Shown here one piece after another: positions 10,802 through 23,257 of a stretch of 64,000 nt of DNA. Below the pieces are notes generated by a model. The model did not search any database and was not told where the DNA came from. It saw only the letters and a program-made list of their open reading frames with translations. The stretch's first letter is position 1; each line of letters begins with the position of its first letter. The DNA comes from Piscirickettsiaceae bacterium (GTDB lineage Bacteria > Pseudomonadota > Gammaproteobacteria > Nitrosococcales > Methylophagaceae): contig JABSQM010000001.1 in assembly GCA_013215805.1 (NCBI GenBank), forward strand, positions 35,346 through 99,345, written 5' to 3'. The translations under genes were made by a program, and so were the position numbers.

Positions 10802-11330
10802 ATGATGCAACAATTAAAAATATCGCAATCAATAATATGTGATTGCCATCACGCTAGTTCAGCTTTACGTGTCATTTATAATATGGGGATTTGCAAACAG
10901 TATTCTTATTTAAGTTTTGTCAAGCATAACTGTATAAAATATTTCAGTACTGATGAACGTCATATATGAAATTGTACTACTTTTGTTGGTGATCATGTTC
11001 AATGCATGGGCTTGATAGTATATAAAATTGGTATGTATATCATGGATCTTAATGCCTCAAACTACCTTTAAGTTAACATGTAGCCGTTTATCAGGTCTTG
11101 GTGCTCAATATTACTTTGCATGAAGATAATCATGATTGATATCATATCTATACTTTTGTCATATCTTAGGAAGTAAATCTAAATCCTTATTTATTCTGAT
11201 AATTTTGAGGTTATTTTTAATGAAGGACTCATTTTGATGTAATCATAGGCAGCTATTTAAAATTATCATACTAGATGTTCGCGTTTGGTTGATGATATCA
11301 CCCTAATTTTTAGTTTGAATATTCATCATT
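10802..11330 (+). pseudogene. ilvA: Threonine deaminase pseudogene (ilvA remnant)
   Basis: Decayed gene for the first enzyme of isoleucine synthesis. Translating the plus strand in shifting frames gives consecutive IlvA landmarks in the right order. DLQTVFLFKF near 10888 matches the family's DLQPVFSFK, which holds the PLP lysine. GDHVQ near 10990 matches GNHAQ. MPQTTFKL near 11050 matches MPxTTPxxK. LHEDNHD near 11110 matches the GDNxD motif, and RLVDDITL near 11280 matches a C-terminal catalytic-domain segment. The reading frame is broken by several stops and frameshifts, and much of the middle appears deleted. A GGGGA-type ribosome-binding sequence precedes ATG 10802. The 3' end is uncertain; remnants may extend toward 12.1 kb. 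The divergent rpiA neighbour supports the identity. Confidence 0.85.
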
Positions 11331-12931
11331 TAATCCGAAATAAAACTACTTAGAATTAAACATATTGATATTGCTTGTTTGAAATTTTTATTAAAGTAAA
11401 GTAAAGAGATAATCATGGATCCAGTGGTCTTATTTATTGATGATTCAACTGTATATCAGATTAGCGATTAATTTTTCATAACTATCCTTGTAAGAGTTGG
11501 ATATCGTAATTATTATTGACAGTTATTGCTGTATAACCATAATTAATAGACTATTTTAAATAGTGATTATTTAATTGCCAAATAGTTGGGTTACTAGGAT
11601 ATGTCTGTAATTATAAATACATTATTCGTTCAATCTTGGGATGAAACCATGTCAATTGTATTAATTTTAGGATTTAATTATGTGGCAATCAGGTATCATT
11701 AGGTAATCCTAAGAGGTACAATCTGCTACAGACATTGATGAAAGTGAGGTAGGTCTTAAAATTTTTATCAAATCTTGTGGTCGTCTGTTGCCGATTAAAT
11801 TATTATTGAATGATCATTAGGATATATATCTTTGTTGTGATGATAATTTACGGTAGTAGTGTTGGTCGTTATATTTTGATTTTTAATTAAATCATAGTAT
11901 GATAATGCGCTATTCACTGGTTTATTTTTGTGATAGCAAAATAGCAAATTGCACATTTCTTGATTAACAGAGGTCAAAGAGGCAATAAGCAACCGCATCA
12001 CCTTGAGTTCTTCTCATGATCTGGTGCTCTATTGCATTCTTACCCGTTTCGATGGTACCGAAATATTAAATCTTATTGATAGAGAAACTAAGGTTATTTG
12101 TATGGTCTAATTTATGTTTATAAATTGCATTATAAGGATGGAGACAAATTTAGAATCGTAGTATGATATAGATTATATTTATTTGATAATCGTGTCTTTC
12201 ATTATCTGTTCTTTAGTTGATATTATTAACCGGTATTTTATTTGAAACTTGATCGTTCCTAATTAGTTAACCTAATTGTTGGTTGATTATATATGAGCCA
12301 TTCATATATAAATAATTCATAGTCTTGTAGTATAATTATACTTTATATGTAAGGTATATCATAGGCCTCAATCGGTAATTAAATTGGCTATTAATTAATA
12401 TTAGCCTCATAATTATTTATTACTGGTAGACTGCACATTTTAAAAATGTTAAAATATACTATAGATATATTCGAAATAATAGGACAGACTGATTATTAAA
12501 TGATTATCAAACTACTAGTTGAAGAATGTCTTGTATATAGAATGTTTATTTTGTTCCATTGTCTAAATATAGGTTTTTGATAGTTTGTTTAGAGGTCTAA
12601 CAATTGGATCTATTTGGTACTGGCATTGAAAGATGATCGCTAAATAGTTACAGGTATCGAAAACTTATGATGTGAAATATTTATATATTTTATTTCAAGT
12701 TCATGGAGCTTATAAGATACAACTATCATTTATATGGCCGGTTTGTATATTCATAAAGGTATCATTACAGAATATTTAATTCATTTCATAAAAATGATAT
12801 TATAATAACAATTTAGGAGAATGAAATTAGGTGTTTGCTCGAATAATATATATCTACCATCATTGTACGATCTTAGATTGTATTGCAGTAATTTAAGACT
12901 TCAGTAGAACAAAGAGTTATATAATATAAGT
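11331..12931. other. Decayed spacer between ilvA remnant and apaG
   Basis: About 1.6 kb with no intact gene. The first part may hold the regulatory C-terminus of ilvA, but I could not align it. Upstream of apaG many gammaproteobacteria carry rsmA (ksgA) and pdxA on the same strand; I looked for their motifs and did not find a convincing match. A 68-codon minus-strand frame at 11795-12001 has no family resemblance and is probably chance. Confidence 0.5.
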
Positions 12932-13315
12932 ATGAACAATAATAAAACTAATTATATTCATGTTGATGTAAAAACAACATATCTAGTTCAGGAATCACAG
13001 CCTGATAAGTCTCAATATCTATTTTCTTATACAATAACAATTAAGAATCAGGGGGATAACTCTGCGAGACTTTTGTCCCGCTATTGGAAAATTACGGGAG
13101 CTGATGGTCACGAGCAAGAAGTTGAAGGTGACGGTGTCATTGGTTTGCATCCTCATCTTGAGCCTGAACAGACCTTTACTTATACCAGCGCAGCTATGCT
13201 ATATACTCCGGTTGGTATGATGCAAGGTCATTATTTGATGTTGGGTGATGATGGCGAATGTTTTGATGTAGATATTCCAGCATTCACTTTAGCCGTGCCG
13301 CAAACTTTACATTAA
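12932..13315 (+). CDS. apaG: ApaG family protein
   Basis: Small single-domain protein of 127 residues, the normal ApaG length, with the fibronectin-III-like fold expected from the family. The match includes YTITIKNQGDNSARLLSRYW near residues 34-53 and the C-terminal GMMQGHYLMLGDDGECFDVD region. Its molecular role in bacteria is unresolved. It usually lies between ksgA and apaH; here it stands alone with decayed DNA upstream and no apaH downstream. No strong ribosome-binding site precedes the ATG. Confidence 0.95.
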   Translation: MNNNKTNYIHVDVKTTYLVQESQPDKSQYLFSYTITIKNQGDNSARLLSRYWKITGADGHEQEVEGDGVIGLHPHLEPEQTFTYTSAAMLYTPVGMMQGHYLMLGDDGECFDVDIPAFTLAVPQTLH

Positions 13316-13474
13316 TTAAGGTAACACGATTATGGAATAGTGATTTTGATCGGTTGCATGTCTCATCTATCAGTTTGGAATTAGGATTAGGTGCATTTAT
13401 TTATGGCATTGCCTTTGTATTCTAAGATTTGTTATGGAATTCAATTTTGGTTGTATTGGTGAATGCCAAATGTA

Positions 13475-14620
13475 TCAATTTATTAATAAATTTTTTAGCA
13501 GAGTCTGGTAGATTTCTGATAAAATTTCAATATCATTAACTGATACGCATTCATCTATCTGATGAATGGTATTATTCAATGGACCAAGTTCCACTACCTG
13601 AGCACCGGTAGGTGCAATAAAACGGCCATCGGAAGTCCCTCCCGATGTTGAGAGCTTGGTATGATATCCTGTTACTGATTTAATTGCATTTTCAACCGAA
13701 TGGATTAAGGTGCTACTGGCAGGGGTATAGAATGGTTTGCCAGATAATTCCCATTCTAGTTCGTAGTTTAGAGCATACCTGTCAAAAATTCTTTCAACGC
13801 TATTTTGTAATTGCTCATAAGTAACTTCGGTAGAATAACGAAAATTAAATGTAATTTTTATTATGGATGGAATGATATTTGTTACGCCCGTACCTGAGTG
13901 TATATTGGAAATTTGAAAACTAGTAGGTGGGAAGTTTTTGTTTCCCTGATCCCATTCTATTGAACAAATCTCATTTAGTGCTGGTGTGATCAAATGAATG
14001 GGATTTCTAGCTAATTGAGAATAGGCGATATGTCCTTGTTTACCTTTCACCGTTAAATAGCCGTTTAGAGATCCCCTGCGGCCATTTTTTATGACATCAC
14101 CTATTTTTTTCGTGCTACTAGGCTCACCCACTATGCACCAGTTTATTTTTTCCTTTCTAGCTTCCAAAACCTTGATAACTTTAACGGTTCCTTCAGTTGC
14201 TGATCCTTCTTCGTCACTGGTGATCAAAAAAGCGATGCTTCCATTATGATCAGGATATTCAGCAATAAATCGTTCGCAGGCGGTGACCATGGCAGCAATG
14301 CTACTTTTCATATCTGCTGCTCCACGACCATACAGTAGGCCATCACGAATTTCAGGCTTAAAAGGATCGGATTTCCAAAGTTCAATGGGGCCAGTAGGAA
14401 CTACGTCAGTATGGCCAGCAAAGGCAAACACAGGACTCTTTGTGCCACGTCGAGCCCAAATATTATCAATCCAATTATCTTTCTGTCCAAAGCGTAAGTG
14501 TTCAACTTTAAAGCCGATCGCTGATAATAAATTTATCAATAATTTCTGACATCCTTTGTCATGAGGTGTGATACTGTCGTAACGAATAAGATTTTTAGTT
14601 AATTCAAGCGTATCTGACAT
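13475..14620 (-). CDS. dapE: Succinyl-diaminopimelate desuccinylase
   Basis: Zinc aminohydrolase that converts N-succinyl-LL-DAP to LL-DAP and succinate for lysine and peptidoglycan synthesis. It has 381 residues, full length. Metal ligands are visible in [12 protein letters not shown] (His near 67), [10 protein letters not shown] (Asp), [10 protein letters not shown] (catalytic and metal Glu), and the C-terminal NNTIHQIDE. The dimerisation domain is intact. It lies about 250 bases downstream of dapD on the same strand, so dapC-dapD-dapE may be expressed together. No gene separates it from apaG. Confidence 0.96.
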   Translation of the reverse strand: MSDTLELTKNLIRYDSITPHDKGCQKLLINLLSAIGFKVEHLRFGQKDNWIDNIWARRGTKSPVFAFAGHTDVVPTGPIELWKSDPFKPEIRDGLLYGRGAADMKSSIAAMVTACERFIAEYPDHNGSIAFLITSDEEGSATEGTVKVIKVLEARKEKINWCIVGEPSSTKKIGDVIKNGRRGSLNGYLTVKGKQGHIAYSQLARNPIHLITPALNEICSIEWDQGNKNFPPTSFQISNIHSGTGVTNIIPSIIKITFNFRYSTEVTYEQLQNSVERIFDRYALNYELEWELSGKPFYTPASSTLIHSVENAIKSVTGYHTKLSTSGGTSDGRFIAPTGAQVVELGPLNNTIHQIDECVSVNDIEILSEIYQTLLKNLLIN

Positions 14621-14872
14621 ATTATTTCATCCATGATGATCTTCATATTCAGTGACCTTTAGGTCATTGTCATCTTTGATGCTTAGGCTCTTAGTTAGGA
14701 TTTAATCATATAAAGTTATATGGTATATAAGGCGAAAAAGGAGATATGGTCAGACCTATTTTTTGTATATAGCACCTAAATTGATGTTGATTTGTATAAT
14801 TTTTATTGATTTAGTTGATGTTACTAGATGTGATATATTATGGTGGTTTGCAAATCATTTACCACCAATATT

Positions 14873-15694
14873 TTAGATATTTCTTAATAATTTATTAATA
14901 CCGATTTTGCCTAGTGTTTTTGCATTAACTTTTTTTACAATAATCGCACAGTATAAACTGTGAGTACCATCCTTGGATGGTAAATTACCAGAAACAACAA
15001 CAGAATGTCTTGGTATGCGCCCGTATGTTATTTCTCCTGTCATTCTATTGAATATTTTGGTACTTTGACTAATATATACACCCATTGAAATGACAGCACC
15101 TGACTCAATTATTACACCTTCAACTATTTCAGAGCGTGCACCAATAAAACAGTCATCCTCAATAATTGTTGGCCTGGCTTGTAATGGTTCTAATACCCCT
15201 CCGATTCCTACACCACCAGAGAGGTGAACATTTTTACCAATTTGAGCGCATGAACCTACGGTCGCCCAGGTATCAATCATGGTTCCTGAATCAATATAGG
15301 CACCCATATTAACGTATGAGGGCATTAATATCACTCCTGGTGCGATGTAGGAGCCATAACGAACGTTAGCTGGAGGAACGACACGGATGCCAGCTTTGAT
15401 AAAATCATCTTCATTAAAGTTTGCAAATTTGGGATCAAATTTATCATAAAAATTAGTTTCATCACCAAGTATGATTTTATTGTCACTCAAACTGAATGAA
15501 AGTAATACTGCTTTCTTTAACCATTCGTTAACCACCCAGTGGTTACCTTTTTTTTCGGCAACGCGGGCAGATCCATTATTAAGCATAGCTAATGCTTCAT
15601 TGACCGCATTTCGTACATCTACATTGGCATTGCTTGGGGTAATATCCTCACGAAGCTCAAATGCAGTTTCATTAATTTGTTTGATATCACTCAT
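14873..15694 (-). CDS. dapD: Tetrahydrodipicolinate N-succinyltransferase
   Basis: Transfers succinyl from succinyl-CoA to tetrahydrodipicolinate, opening the succinylase branch of DAP synthesis. About 273 residues from the chosen start. The C-terminal half is a left-handed beta helix made of hexapeptide repeats (for example [17 protein letters not shown]), and the N-terminal helical domain aligns with E. coli DapD ([15 protein letters not shown]). I start at ATG 15694 because GGAG lies seven bases upstream and it fits the family start. The earlier ATG at 15706 overlaps the dapC stop in a TAATG arrangement. It is coupled to dapC. Confidence 0.96.
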   Translation of the reverse strand: MSDIKQINETAFELREDITPSNANVDVRNAVNEALAMLNNGSARVAEKKGNHWVVNEWLKKAVLLSFSLSDNKIILGDETNFYDKFDPKFANFNEDDFIKAGIRVVPPANVRYGSYIAPGVILMPSYVNMGAYIDSGTMIDTWATVGSCAQIGKNVHLSGGVGIGGVLEPLQARPTIIEDDCFIGARSEIVEGVIIESGAVISMGVYISQSTKIFNRMTGEITYGRIPRHSVVVSGNLPSKDGTHSLYCAIIVKKVNAKTLGKIGINKLLRNI

Positions 15695-15705
15695 TGGGTG
15701 CTCCA

Positions 15706-16908
15706 TTAATTCTCTAAGTCTTTAATAAAGGTGCCGATTCTTTGAGCTGCATCTATGCATTCATCAAATGATGCAACTAAGGCGATACGCACTCTATTTT
15801 TACCAGGATTTACATTATTAGTACATCTTGCCAAATAGATTCCAGGCAGTACTGTGACATTTTGTTCGGCAAATAATCTTTTGGTAAACTCAGTATCGGC
15901 AATTGGTGTTTTGGCCCAGAGATAAAATCCCGCGTGAGGCCATTCTACCCTCATTACTGGCGACAGAATCTCTAATACAGCAGCAAATTTTTTTTGGTAT
16001 AACATTCTGTTTGTAGCGACATGTATTTCGTCTTGCCAAGCAATAGCGGATGCTGATTGTGTAGCTGGCGCCATAGAACATCCGTGGTAGGTGCGGTAAT
16101 GTAAAAATTTTTGTATTATTTTAGCATCGCGAGCGACAAAACCTGATCTAAGACCAGGCGCATTAGATCTTTTAGATAAGCTATGAAAAACTACGCAGTG
16201 TCCTAAATTTTCATAACCGGCTTCGACTGCAGCTTGCAGCAACCCTATAGGTGGGCATTCATCATTAAAATAAATTTCTGAATAACATTCGTCAGATGCA
16301 ATTATGAAATTATGTTGATGTGCAAGCTTGATTAAATTAGTCAAGGTAGTTTTGTTAATAATTGCACCAGTTGGATTACTAGGATTGCATAGATAAATCA
16401 GTTGGCAACGATCCCAGACCTCTTTCGTAATACTACCAAATTCTGGGATAAAATTGTTTTTCGCTTCACAGTTTAGGAAGTATGGCTCAGCACCTGCTAA
16501 GATTGCTGCTCCTTCATAAATTTGATAAAATGGATTTGGCATCAATACTAATGGTGCTTGTTGATTACGATCAATGGCAGCTTGGGCAAAGGCAAATAAG
16601 GCCTCTCTCGTACTATTGACCGGAATAATTTGATTTGAAGCATCAATATTTCCATTCAGTTTAAATCGTTGATCTAGCCATTCAGCTATAGATTTACGGA
16701 GCTTGTGGCTTCCAACAGTTGTAGGATAAGTTGATAATTCATGCAGATTCTTGATGAGCTCCTTGGTGATGAAATTAGGTGTTGGGTGCCTAGGTTCACC
16801 TATTGATAAAGAGATATGCTCTTTTTCGGAAATAGTGGCACAACCTTGTTTGAGCTTAGCTAGTTTTTTGAAAGGGTAGGGATGTAGATCCACTAAATTG
16901 GGATTCAT
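15706..16908 (-). CDS. dapC: Succinyldiaminopimelate transaminase
   Basis: PLP-dependent aminotransferase that makes N-succinyl-LL-DAP from the keto intermediate and glutamate. It has 400 residues. The class I/II fold signature is clear: CNPSNPTGA near residue 175, [10 protein letters not shown] near 205 and the PLP lysine in [15 protein letters not shown] near 244. It begins [19 protein letters not shown], typical of proteobacterial DapC. It overlaps dapD by one base or lies just ahead of it, so dapC and dapD are one operon. With dapE the window holds three consecutive pathway steps. Confidence 0.95.
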   Translation of the reverse strand: MNPNLVDLHPYPFKKLAKLKQGCATISEKEHISLSIGEPRHPTPNFITKELIKNLHELSTYPTTVGSHKLRKSIAEWLDQRFKLNGNIDASNQIIPVNSTREALFAFAQAAIDRNQQAPLVLMPNPFYQIYEGAAILAGAEPYFLNCEAKNNFIPEFGSITKEVWDRCQLIYLCNPSNPTGAIINKTTLTNLIKLAHQHNFIIASDECYSEIYFNDECPPIGLLQAAVEAGYENLGHCVVFHSLSKRSNAPGLRSGFVARDAKIIQKFLHYRTYHGCSMAPATQSASAIAWQDEIHVATNRMLYQKKFAAVLEILSPVMRVEWPHAGFYLWAKTPIADTEFTKRLFAEQNVTVLPGIYLARCTNNVNPGKNRVRIALVASFDECIDAAQRIGTFIKDLEN

Positions 16909-19900
16909 ATATCAAATAACTATATTCATAAAAATGATTATTATAACGGTTTAAAATTACTCTAGTCATTATTCATAGATTAATATGTGTATATGCCTAC
17001 TTTGATAACAAATCATTGGGTCACACCACTATAGTTTTGTCCATGCAATATATTTCTAAGTTATAGATTACTACGTAATGGTTGTTATTAGTTTTTAGGA
17101 TTTTTGTATTTTATTATTTAGGAACTCCACATCCAATTCTAGAGCTGTTATTTCCTTGATGTTTGTACTTGGCTGGATTGTCGGTTATTGGCACCTGGGT
17201 ATACCAAGGTTGTTTAGGTTGTATTTTTCAACACCTAATAAATTCACTACTCCCATCTGTCTCAGTATATCTGGAATATGTGCCTCATACTCACCTTTAC
17301 CTTGCCTTGAACAAATTTGGCTACCGATATTACATGCTTTTGTGTAATGCAACATTTTTATGTGAATAATATTAATAACCATGTCCTGCTCTTCCAATGG
17401 TTTAATAACTGAATTAAATTATATGCATCTTTCGCGTGAGTATGGGCAATTAGGCATGGTATTCCAATAAGCATAGATGTTTTCATATTGTTTTTAAACT
17501 GTTTTGCCCAGTCCTTTGAAAAAATTTGATGCCTTTATTTGGTAAGCTACTTTCACACTTCAAACTCGTTCCGATCCTACTTCTTGTCTGGTGCATCACA
17601 AATAGTAAAGCAGCTATATTCAAAGTAGAAGCGATAGCCATCTCTGGTGATTACTTGCGGATGATAATAAGATATAGTTAATTAAGTAAATATTATATTT
17701 TATGCCTTTTAAGCGCTTATCTATCAAATATATTGCTGAATATTAATTAGTTGCACAACTTTACAAGTTGTACCTAATATTTATTACTCTGTCTTTTTTA
17801 TCTTTCACTCCAATACTATTTTTGATAACATGATATTTATCAATAACGAGGATTGTCATTAGGCAGAACTTATTAAAAATTTTTTAAGGCCTCTATATAT
17901 CAATTTACTCCTGTCTGATTTTTCATGGTTAGGTGAATTATTAAAAAGTGCCTGCAGATGTTCTTATGTGCATTACTTTATAATTTTAAACATGTTGTTG
18001 GCATTTAGGTTAGCAATGACAACCACCCACCAGGTTAACCTTATAAATTTCATGATTATTGTAAGTTTATAGTAAGATATTCGTTTAATCCTTTGAATTA
18101 AGTCATAGTCAATGTATTGTCGTATTCGCTGCGATTCCCGCTTGTCTTGTCAATTCTAGTAATAAGGTAGCAATAGATTGTTAATTAATAGTATTTACTG
18201 ATAGTTTAGTTATATGGCACTTATTATCCAAGAAACTCATCTCAAGCCTCACCATTATTTCGCGAAATTTTATTATGACGTGTACTGTTCAATAAATGGT
18301 ACTTATTTTGATTGAACTCGCACTATCATGATTGAAGTAAGTTCAATCTTTGTGCTATTAGTTTGAGTGCCAGTAAGCATGGCCTTAATTGTTATCCACC
18401 AATTAAAATGCGGGAAGGGCGGAATTTATTTCTCTGATTCATCGCCCTCAATATTGGCAAGATCTTCTCTTTTGACATAAACTAATCTATGTAATATGCG
18501 TAGCTATGAATTTAGATGATGCACATTCTACTCCAAAGTGGGCCAATGGATATTACGTACTGCTATAAGATTTTTACCGGTGGTATTGACAGTCATAACT
18601 TTTTGCCTCTTATTGTATGGTAGTGAAATATTGATTATATCCAACTTGGTTGTTATCATGAGCCTTTAATGTTAGACAAAGATAGAGTACACCATACCTA
18701 TCCCTTTACATTCAACAACATATCTTGCTCTCGTTTCCAGTATCAATTTGCAATATTGATTCCTTAATAAAATATTTGTTAGCGTTGCGATAATATCTTT
18801 GTCCAGTAGCGAATGTCATATTTTGATTTGGCAGATCGAGTGTGCCACTATTCAGATGGATATGATCTATACGATACAATTGTTACACTCACTTGAAAAT
18901 ATAAATCAGGATCTACGTAACTCGAACATCATGATTTTCAGGTTTGATATATTTTCCATGTAAGAAAAGCACATGATGGCTACTTATAGTAGCCTATACG
19001 GTAGCAATGAATATGACTCATCTCATTAGCCGCTCACCAGTACTATAAGTATGATAGTACTAGGTATGGACAAAATAGGACTTTATTTAAATAATCAATC
19101 ATTTTTATCAAGCGATATAGCAGTAACCAAATATAATATGTCCTTGGGTATGAAGTCTCTAGTATCTTTATTAATCTTGGCACTAGAGTGACAGATTATA
19201 TGCTTGTAGATGTCGTTCATCACCTTTTTTAGTTACTTTATGGAGATGTAAATTCATTTAAGAGAAGTTTTTCCATATGGTATAAATCAGACCGTAATTT
19301 ATAAGTTATATTTTGGCACTATCTAACTCAAACTTTTATAATTACCCTGAGGCTATTTGAAAATGAATCGATTTGATATCTTGGTATGGATGTTTTCATG
19401 CTGTCAATCGTTGAGAGCTAATCATTAAAAGTATAGTAGAATAAGGGTTCCAGTGATTTCGCTATAGATTGGATTAATTTTAATTTCGGTCTTTTTGAAG
19501 TTACCTTAACTTTTCTTACATAGTTTTTCGTAGATTATTGTATGTATGCTGATTGGCATGATGAATTAAATGGTAATGTAATTTTACCGGGATTAGATTC
19601 CCCAAAGCCTCCCAAATATTTTGAGTTTAAAAAAACAAGCTTGTGGTTCAGTAAACCTTCTAATGCAGTCATATTGATCTTTAAAAATTTTTATAAAAGC
19701 AGATTATGTAAAAGTATGGATGTAACCAAGTTTTTTGACTTGAAGGATGATCTATTTTATACTGTATTTGTAGTTTCAACCTTAGATTTAAAAAATAGCT
19801 CCACTCAAATATATCAGCTAAATAACAACATCTTCCTGTATTGCAATTGCTGCCTTGGAATGAAGGCAAGGAATTGATTGCAACGGTGTATAATATATAA

Positions 19901-21208
19901 ATGAAATTTATGTCAAGTATTATAATCTATAAGATAGCTCATCTCTAAGCAATCCTTCATGGCGTAATAATATTTTTATGATTATCAGATGTATGTCAGC
20001 TGTTATCAGTTTGTTATTTTCATCCATTATGTGGTACATACTTTAATTGTGAGATCGAGCTGGTGTACCAACAGTTTATAATTTGCTGATCATTTGTTGC
20101 GCGGTATCCGTATTGGTGTTTCCTAAATTATTTGCGTAATATTAATTTATTCTTCTTTTTTAAATATTAGTGGCTTTATATCTGGCTGTTGTCATGGCTG
20201 ATATATCTACTTGTGGTAGCTTCGATTCAAGGCAATATTATTCTAGTGTCACTATTATTTAATTTATCATTGTTGTGAATATTATTGATTAGTTGTTGTT
20301 GATGGGTAAACGTCTAATTTTTGACTATGTTAATATTAATTGTTGCAATTGGTGATCATTTAACCATACTATTTAATTTTCATATTATCTTTCCTATTCA
20401 CATGGATGAGTAAATCGGCTGGCTTTGATTATTAATATAGCGATTTTTAATTAGAATATTTTTGTGCAAATGATTGTCAATACCAATGCACCCAATGTAT
20501 AGCATATATGTTGTCTATATGTACATGCATGTATTGAATGCTGTCAATAAACTATGATACTAAATGTGGGCTTTTAGGTTATAGTTTGGGTATGGATGTT
20601 AGGATGGTTAGGCATGATACTCATCATTATTGTAGCCTGCGGCATTTCAACTTCCATTGTAGAGGAGGAAGAAATATTCTCGAGACAAATTCATTTATCG
20701 TTTGAATTTAAGAATTAATGTGATCAAATCGATATTACCTGCCAGTTTTTATTATCAGATATAAAAATTATCCTTAATCTTTATTGTAAAATAGTAAGAC
20801 TATCTTATGATATAACACGCCCTGTATTTTAGTTTAATTATTCCTGATTAGATATTGACCAAGTGGTTGGCAGTTTGATTTAATGTAATAACTTAATTTA
20901 TATTCAGGGTAGTGGCATTGAAACATATTTTTAGGGATTAATATTTATCTTTCTTGTTAGATGATGTTGATTATTTTATCGTAGGCTTTATAGGATGTAG
21001 GTGTTCATATTTCAAAAAATTGATTTTAAATATTAGCTTTTTTGTGGCGAACTGGATGGTAATATTATCGATTTTGCAGATAATTTTTTCTATCTTATGA
21101 ATTTAATCAGTATAGTACTATCACAATCATATTATCATTTAAGGAATTATATGAAAGCGATACCATTATTTTTGACTAGATTATTATAAATACTCCGTCC
21201 TCACGTTG
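16909..21208. other. Long decayed region with unidentified coding-like scraps
   Basis: A 4.3 kb stretch without an intact gene. In related bacteria glnD and map often lie upstream of dapC, but I could not find their motifs. Several minus-strand frames look protein-like. One is at about 17,185-17,700, including GEYEAHIPDILRQMGV; another is at about 18,300-19,000, including LDLPNQNMTFATGQRYY. A plus-strand 111-codon frame at 19542-19877 starts MYADWHDELNG but resembles nothing I know. Hydrophobic plus-strand scraps occur at 20.0-20.7 kb. I treat the region as a gene graveyard without naming the genes. Confidence 0.45.
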
Positions 21209-22411
21209 TTAATTGGGTTTGCCGTCTACTCTCTTCTTAATAAGAATCATTGAATAGGAGCCTATAAATAATGAAAAAGAAGCTATCCACAGTGCTTGGG
21301 AAATACCGATCCATTGAAGATATAACCCTGGGTATAAAATGGGGGCAATAACACGTATTATTGTGCCTAAGAATAAACTGGCAAAAATCCATGACAGTAC
21401 CTTGGGAGGCTCCATTATATTTCTGCCCGTATGTCCAAGGGAGACACGTGAGATCATTCCCATTGTTATCATGCCTATTCCACCATAGGTAAAAGCGTGT
21501 AGAGGCAATGTATGTGGTAATGGAAAAAAATAATCCATAGCTTTAAGTGCAAAGCCTAAAATAAATATGCTATAACCTATATATAGCACCCATAGCAATG
21601 GTGTTTTCCAAATTCCTCTTGTATGCCAGCACCAAAGCCTGAAGCTATGAATAAATGTTAAGATAACAGTTAATAACATAACTAGTATATCAATGCGTAA
21701 AAATATATCGCTTATCCATAGTGCTGCCAAAAATATCAGGCTAGAAGCATCAATAAAAGGCCAATTCTTCAATTGTACATTTTCCTGTACACCTCGCTCA
21801 ATGAAGAATGGTATGACACGTCGGGCGAGTATAAAAATAATTGCCATTTCAAGATATACAGCTGAATACAACCCCCACGAGATCCCTTGTTCTACGATAT
21901 TAAATACGCCGAGATAATATAAAATATTAGCAGCAAGGATAAGCACTAATTTAGTGATAATTATAAGTTGAGGCCATTGTTGCGCTTTTATAATTGGATA
22001 TAGAATCGTAATAATAAAGATAATTAAGAATAAAATATCACATACCCCCGCCCATACAAATAGAGTGGAAGAATTGAGTAGAGGAAGAATCCTAGCCAAC
22101 AACCAAATTGTTACCAAAATAATAAGTGGCAAACCCTTAATGGTCGAAATTCCGGTCCAGTTACGTACAGCGGTTAATAAGAAACCAGATATTATTCCAA
22201 TTGTATAGCCGAAGACCATTTCATGTCCATGCCATACTACTGGGGTAGTTTCAGAAATTGGTAGCACCCAATTAAAGCTATAATTTGCCATCCAAATTAT
22301 AGTGGCGATAACAGAGAATAGGCTAGAAAAGAAGAAGAAAGGCCTGAATCCTAGCTCGAATAAAGCGAAGTTTTTATGTGAATTATTTGACAATCTGCTA
22401 GATTGTTGCAT
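21209..22411 (-). CDS. nnrS: NnrS family membrane protein
   Basis: Polytopic membrane protein of 400 residues with about twelve hydrophobic helices. NnrS proteins contain haem and copper, occur mostly in denitrifying or nitric-oxide-exposed bacteria, and help tolerate nitrosative stress. Family landmarks are ELGFRPFFF near residue 17, WHGHEMVFGY near 62 and SGFLLTAVRNWTG near 76. Conserved histidines sit in PLHAFTYGGIGMITMGM and the SRVSLGHTGR segment. AAGGAT lies before the ATG. It stands alone, with no NO-reductase or nitrite-reductase gene in the window, so detoxification rather than respiration is the likelier role (inference). Confidence 0.93.
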   Translation of the reverse strand: MQQSSRLSNNSHKNFALFELGFRPFFFFSSLFSVIATIIWMANYSFNWVLPISETTPVVWHGHEMVFGYTIGIISGFLLTAVRNWTGISTIKGLPLIILVTIWLLARILPLLNSSTLFVWAGVCDILFLIIFIITILYPIIKAQQWPQLIIITKLVLILAANILYYLGVFNIVEQGISWGLYSAVYLEMAIIFILARRVIPFFIERGVQENVQLKNWPFIDASSLIFLAALWISDIFLRIDILVMLLTVILTFIHSFRLWCWHTRGIWKTPLLWVLYIGYSIFILGFALKAMDYFFPLPHTLPLHAFTYGGIGMITMGMISRVSLGHTGRNIMEPPKVLSWIFASLFLGTIIRVIAPILYPGLYLQWIGISQALWIASFSLFIGSYSMILIKKRVDGKPN

Positions 22412-23257
22412 TTTTTATCCTTACATCTGCCTATTATGTGTTAGTATCTTTTGCGAAGATATGATTTTTATGTATTTGCTCCCTTAAGGCTCAAACTTTA
22501 AAATTCATATATCTTCATCAATCGTATCCATATAATCTGAAAATATGTCTATGGTAACTAGTCATCATAGTGTTGATAAATTATGATATGTGCTATCAAT
22601 TAAATGATTATGGAATAATTGTATTAATATAATATGAATGATTCATCCATTTGACTATCCTTCTCTATATATTTTATGGATGTGCTTTCGCCAGTGATTA
22701 ATTGGGCTAATAAAATTCAGTCATCTATTGTTGTGCTTTACTATTTTATAAATGCTATTAAATATTTGTGTACTCACTCTACTATAGATTATTTGATAGG
22801 CGAGTTCATTCATGTGTGAGATACAATTACATATTAATTTTTCATTCAGATAGATCATCGAATGATAACCGTTAATTATCTAAAGTACATCCGGTATCAT
22901 TACTATTCTAATTCGTATTAAGTTTTTATTAATTGGTAACGTTGTTATTATTAATGTCAAATTAGATTTCTTAGAACCTGTATTTAATACAATTCATATT
23001 TCCTCATCTTAACATGGAAGTCTTATTGAAAGATAGAGTATGTCAGTTCAGTTCCTATCATTAGCTATTGATGTACTTGATAAAGATTATTGATTCATAG
23101 ATTATATTCAAGATTCGTGATTAATATTATAATACTATTATATTTTTTGTAATATTAAAATGATAAGATGGCCTATCATTGTGTCTTTTTTGCTTCATGC
23201 CATCCATTTTAAATATTGTCGTTTACCGATGTTTTAGAGTGATATATAAAATTTTTA
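22412..23257. other. Gene-free spacer
   Basis: About 850 bases between nnrS and folE2, very AT-rich, with stops in every frame. I recognise no gene, tRNA or repeat in it. Confidence 0.6.

Noticed and set aside
17185-17397. Minus-strand frame considered as a GTP cyclohydrolase II / RibBA or IS110 transposase fragment.
   Set aside because: Single short resemblances (LRQMGV, NPAKY, AKDAY) are in different frames and the diagnostic motifs are absent.
19542-19877. A 111-codon plus-strand frame starting MYADWHDELNG.
   Set aside because: No family resemblance, no ribosome-binding site, no operon context; kept only as a note in the decayed region.
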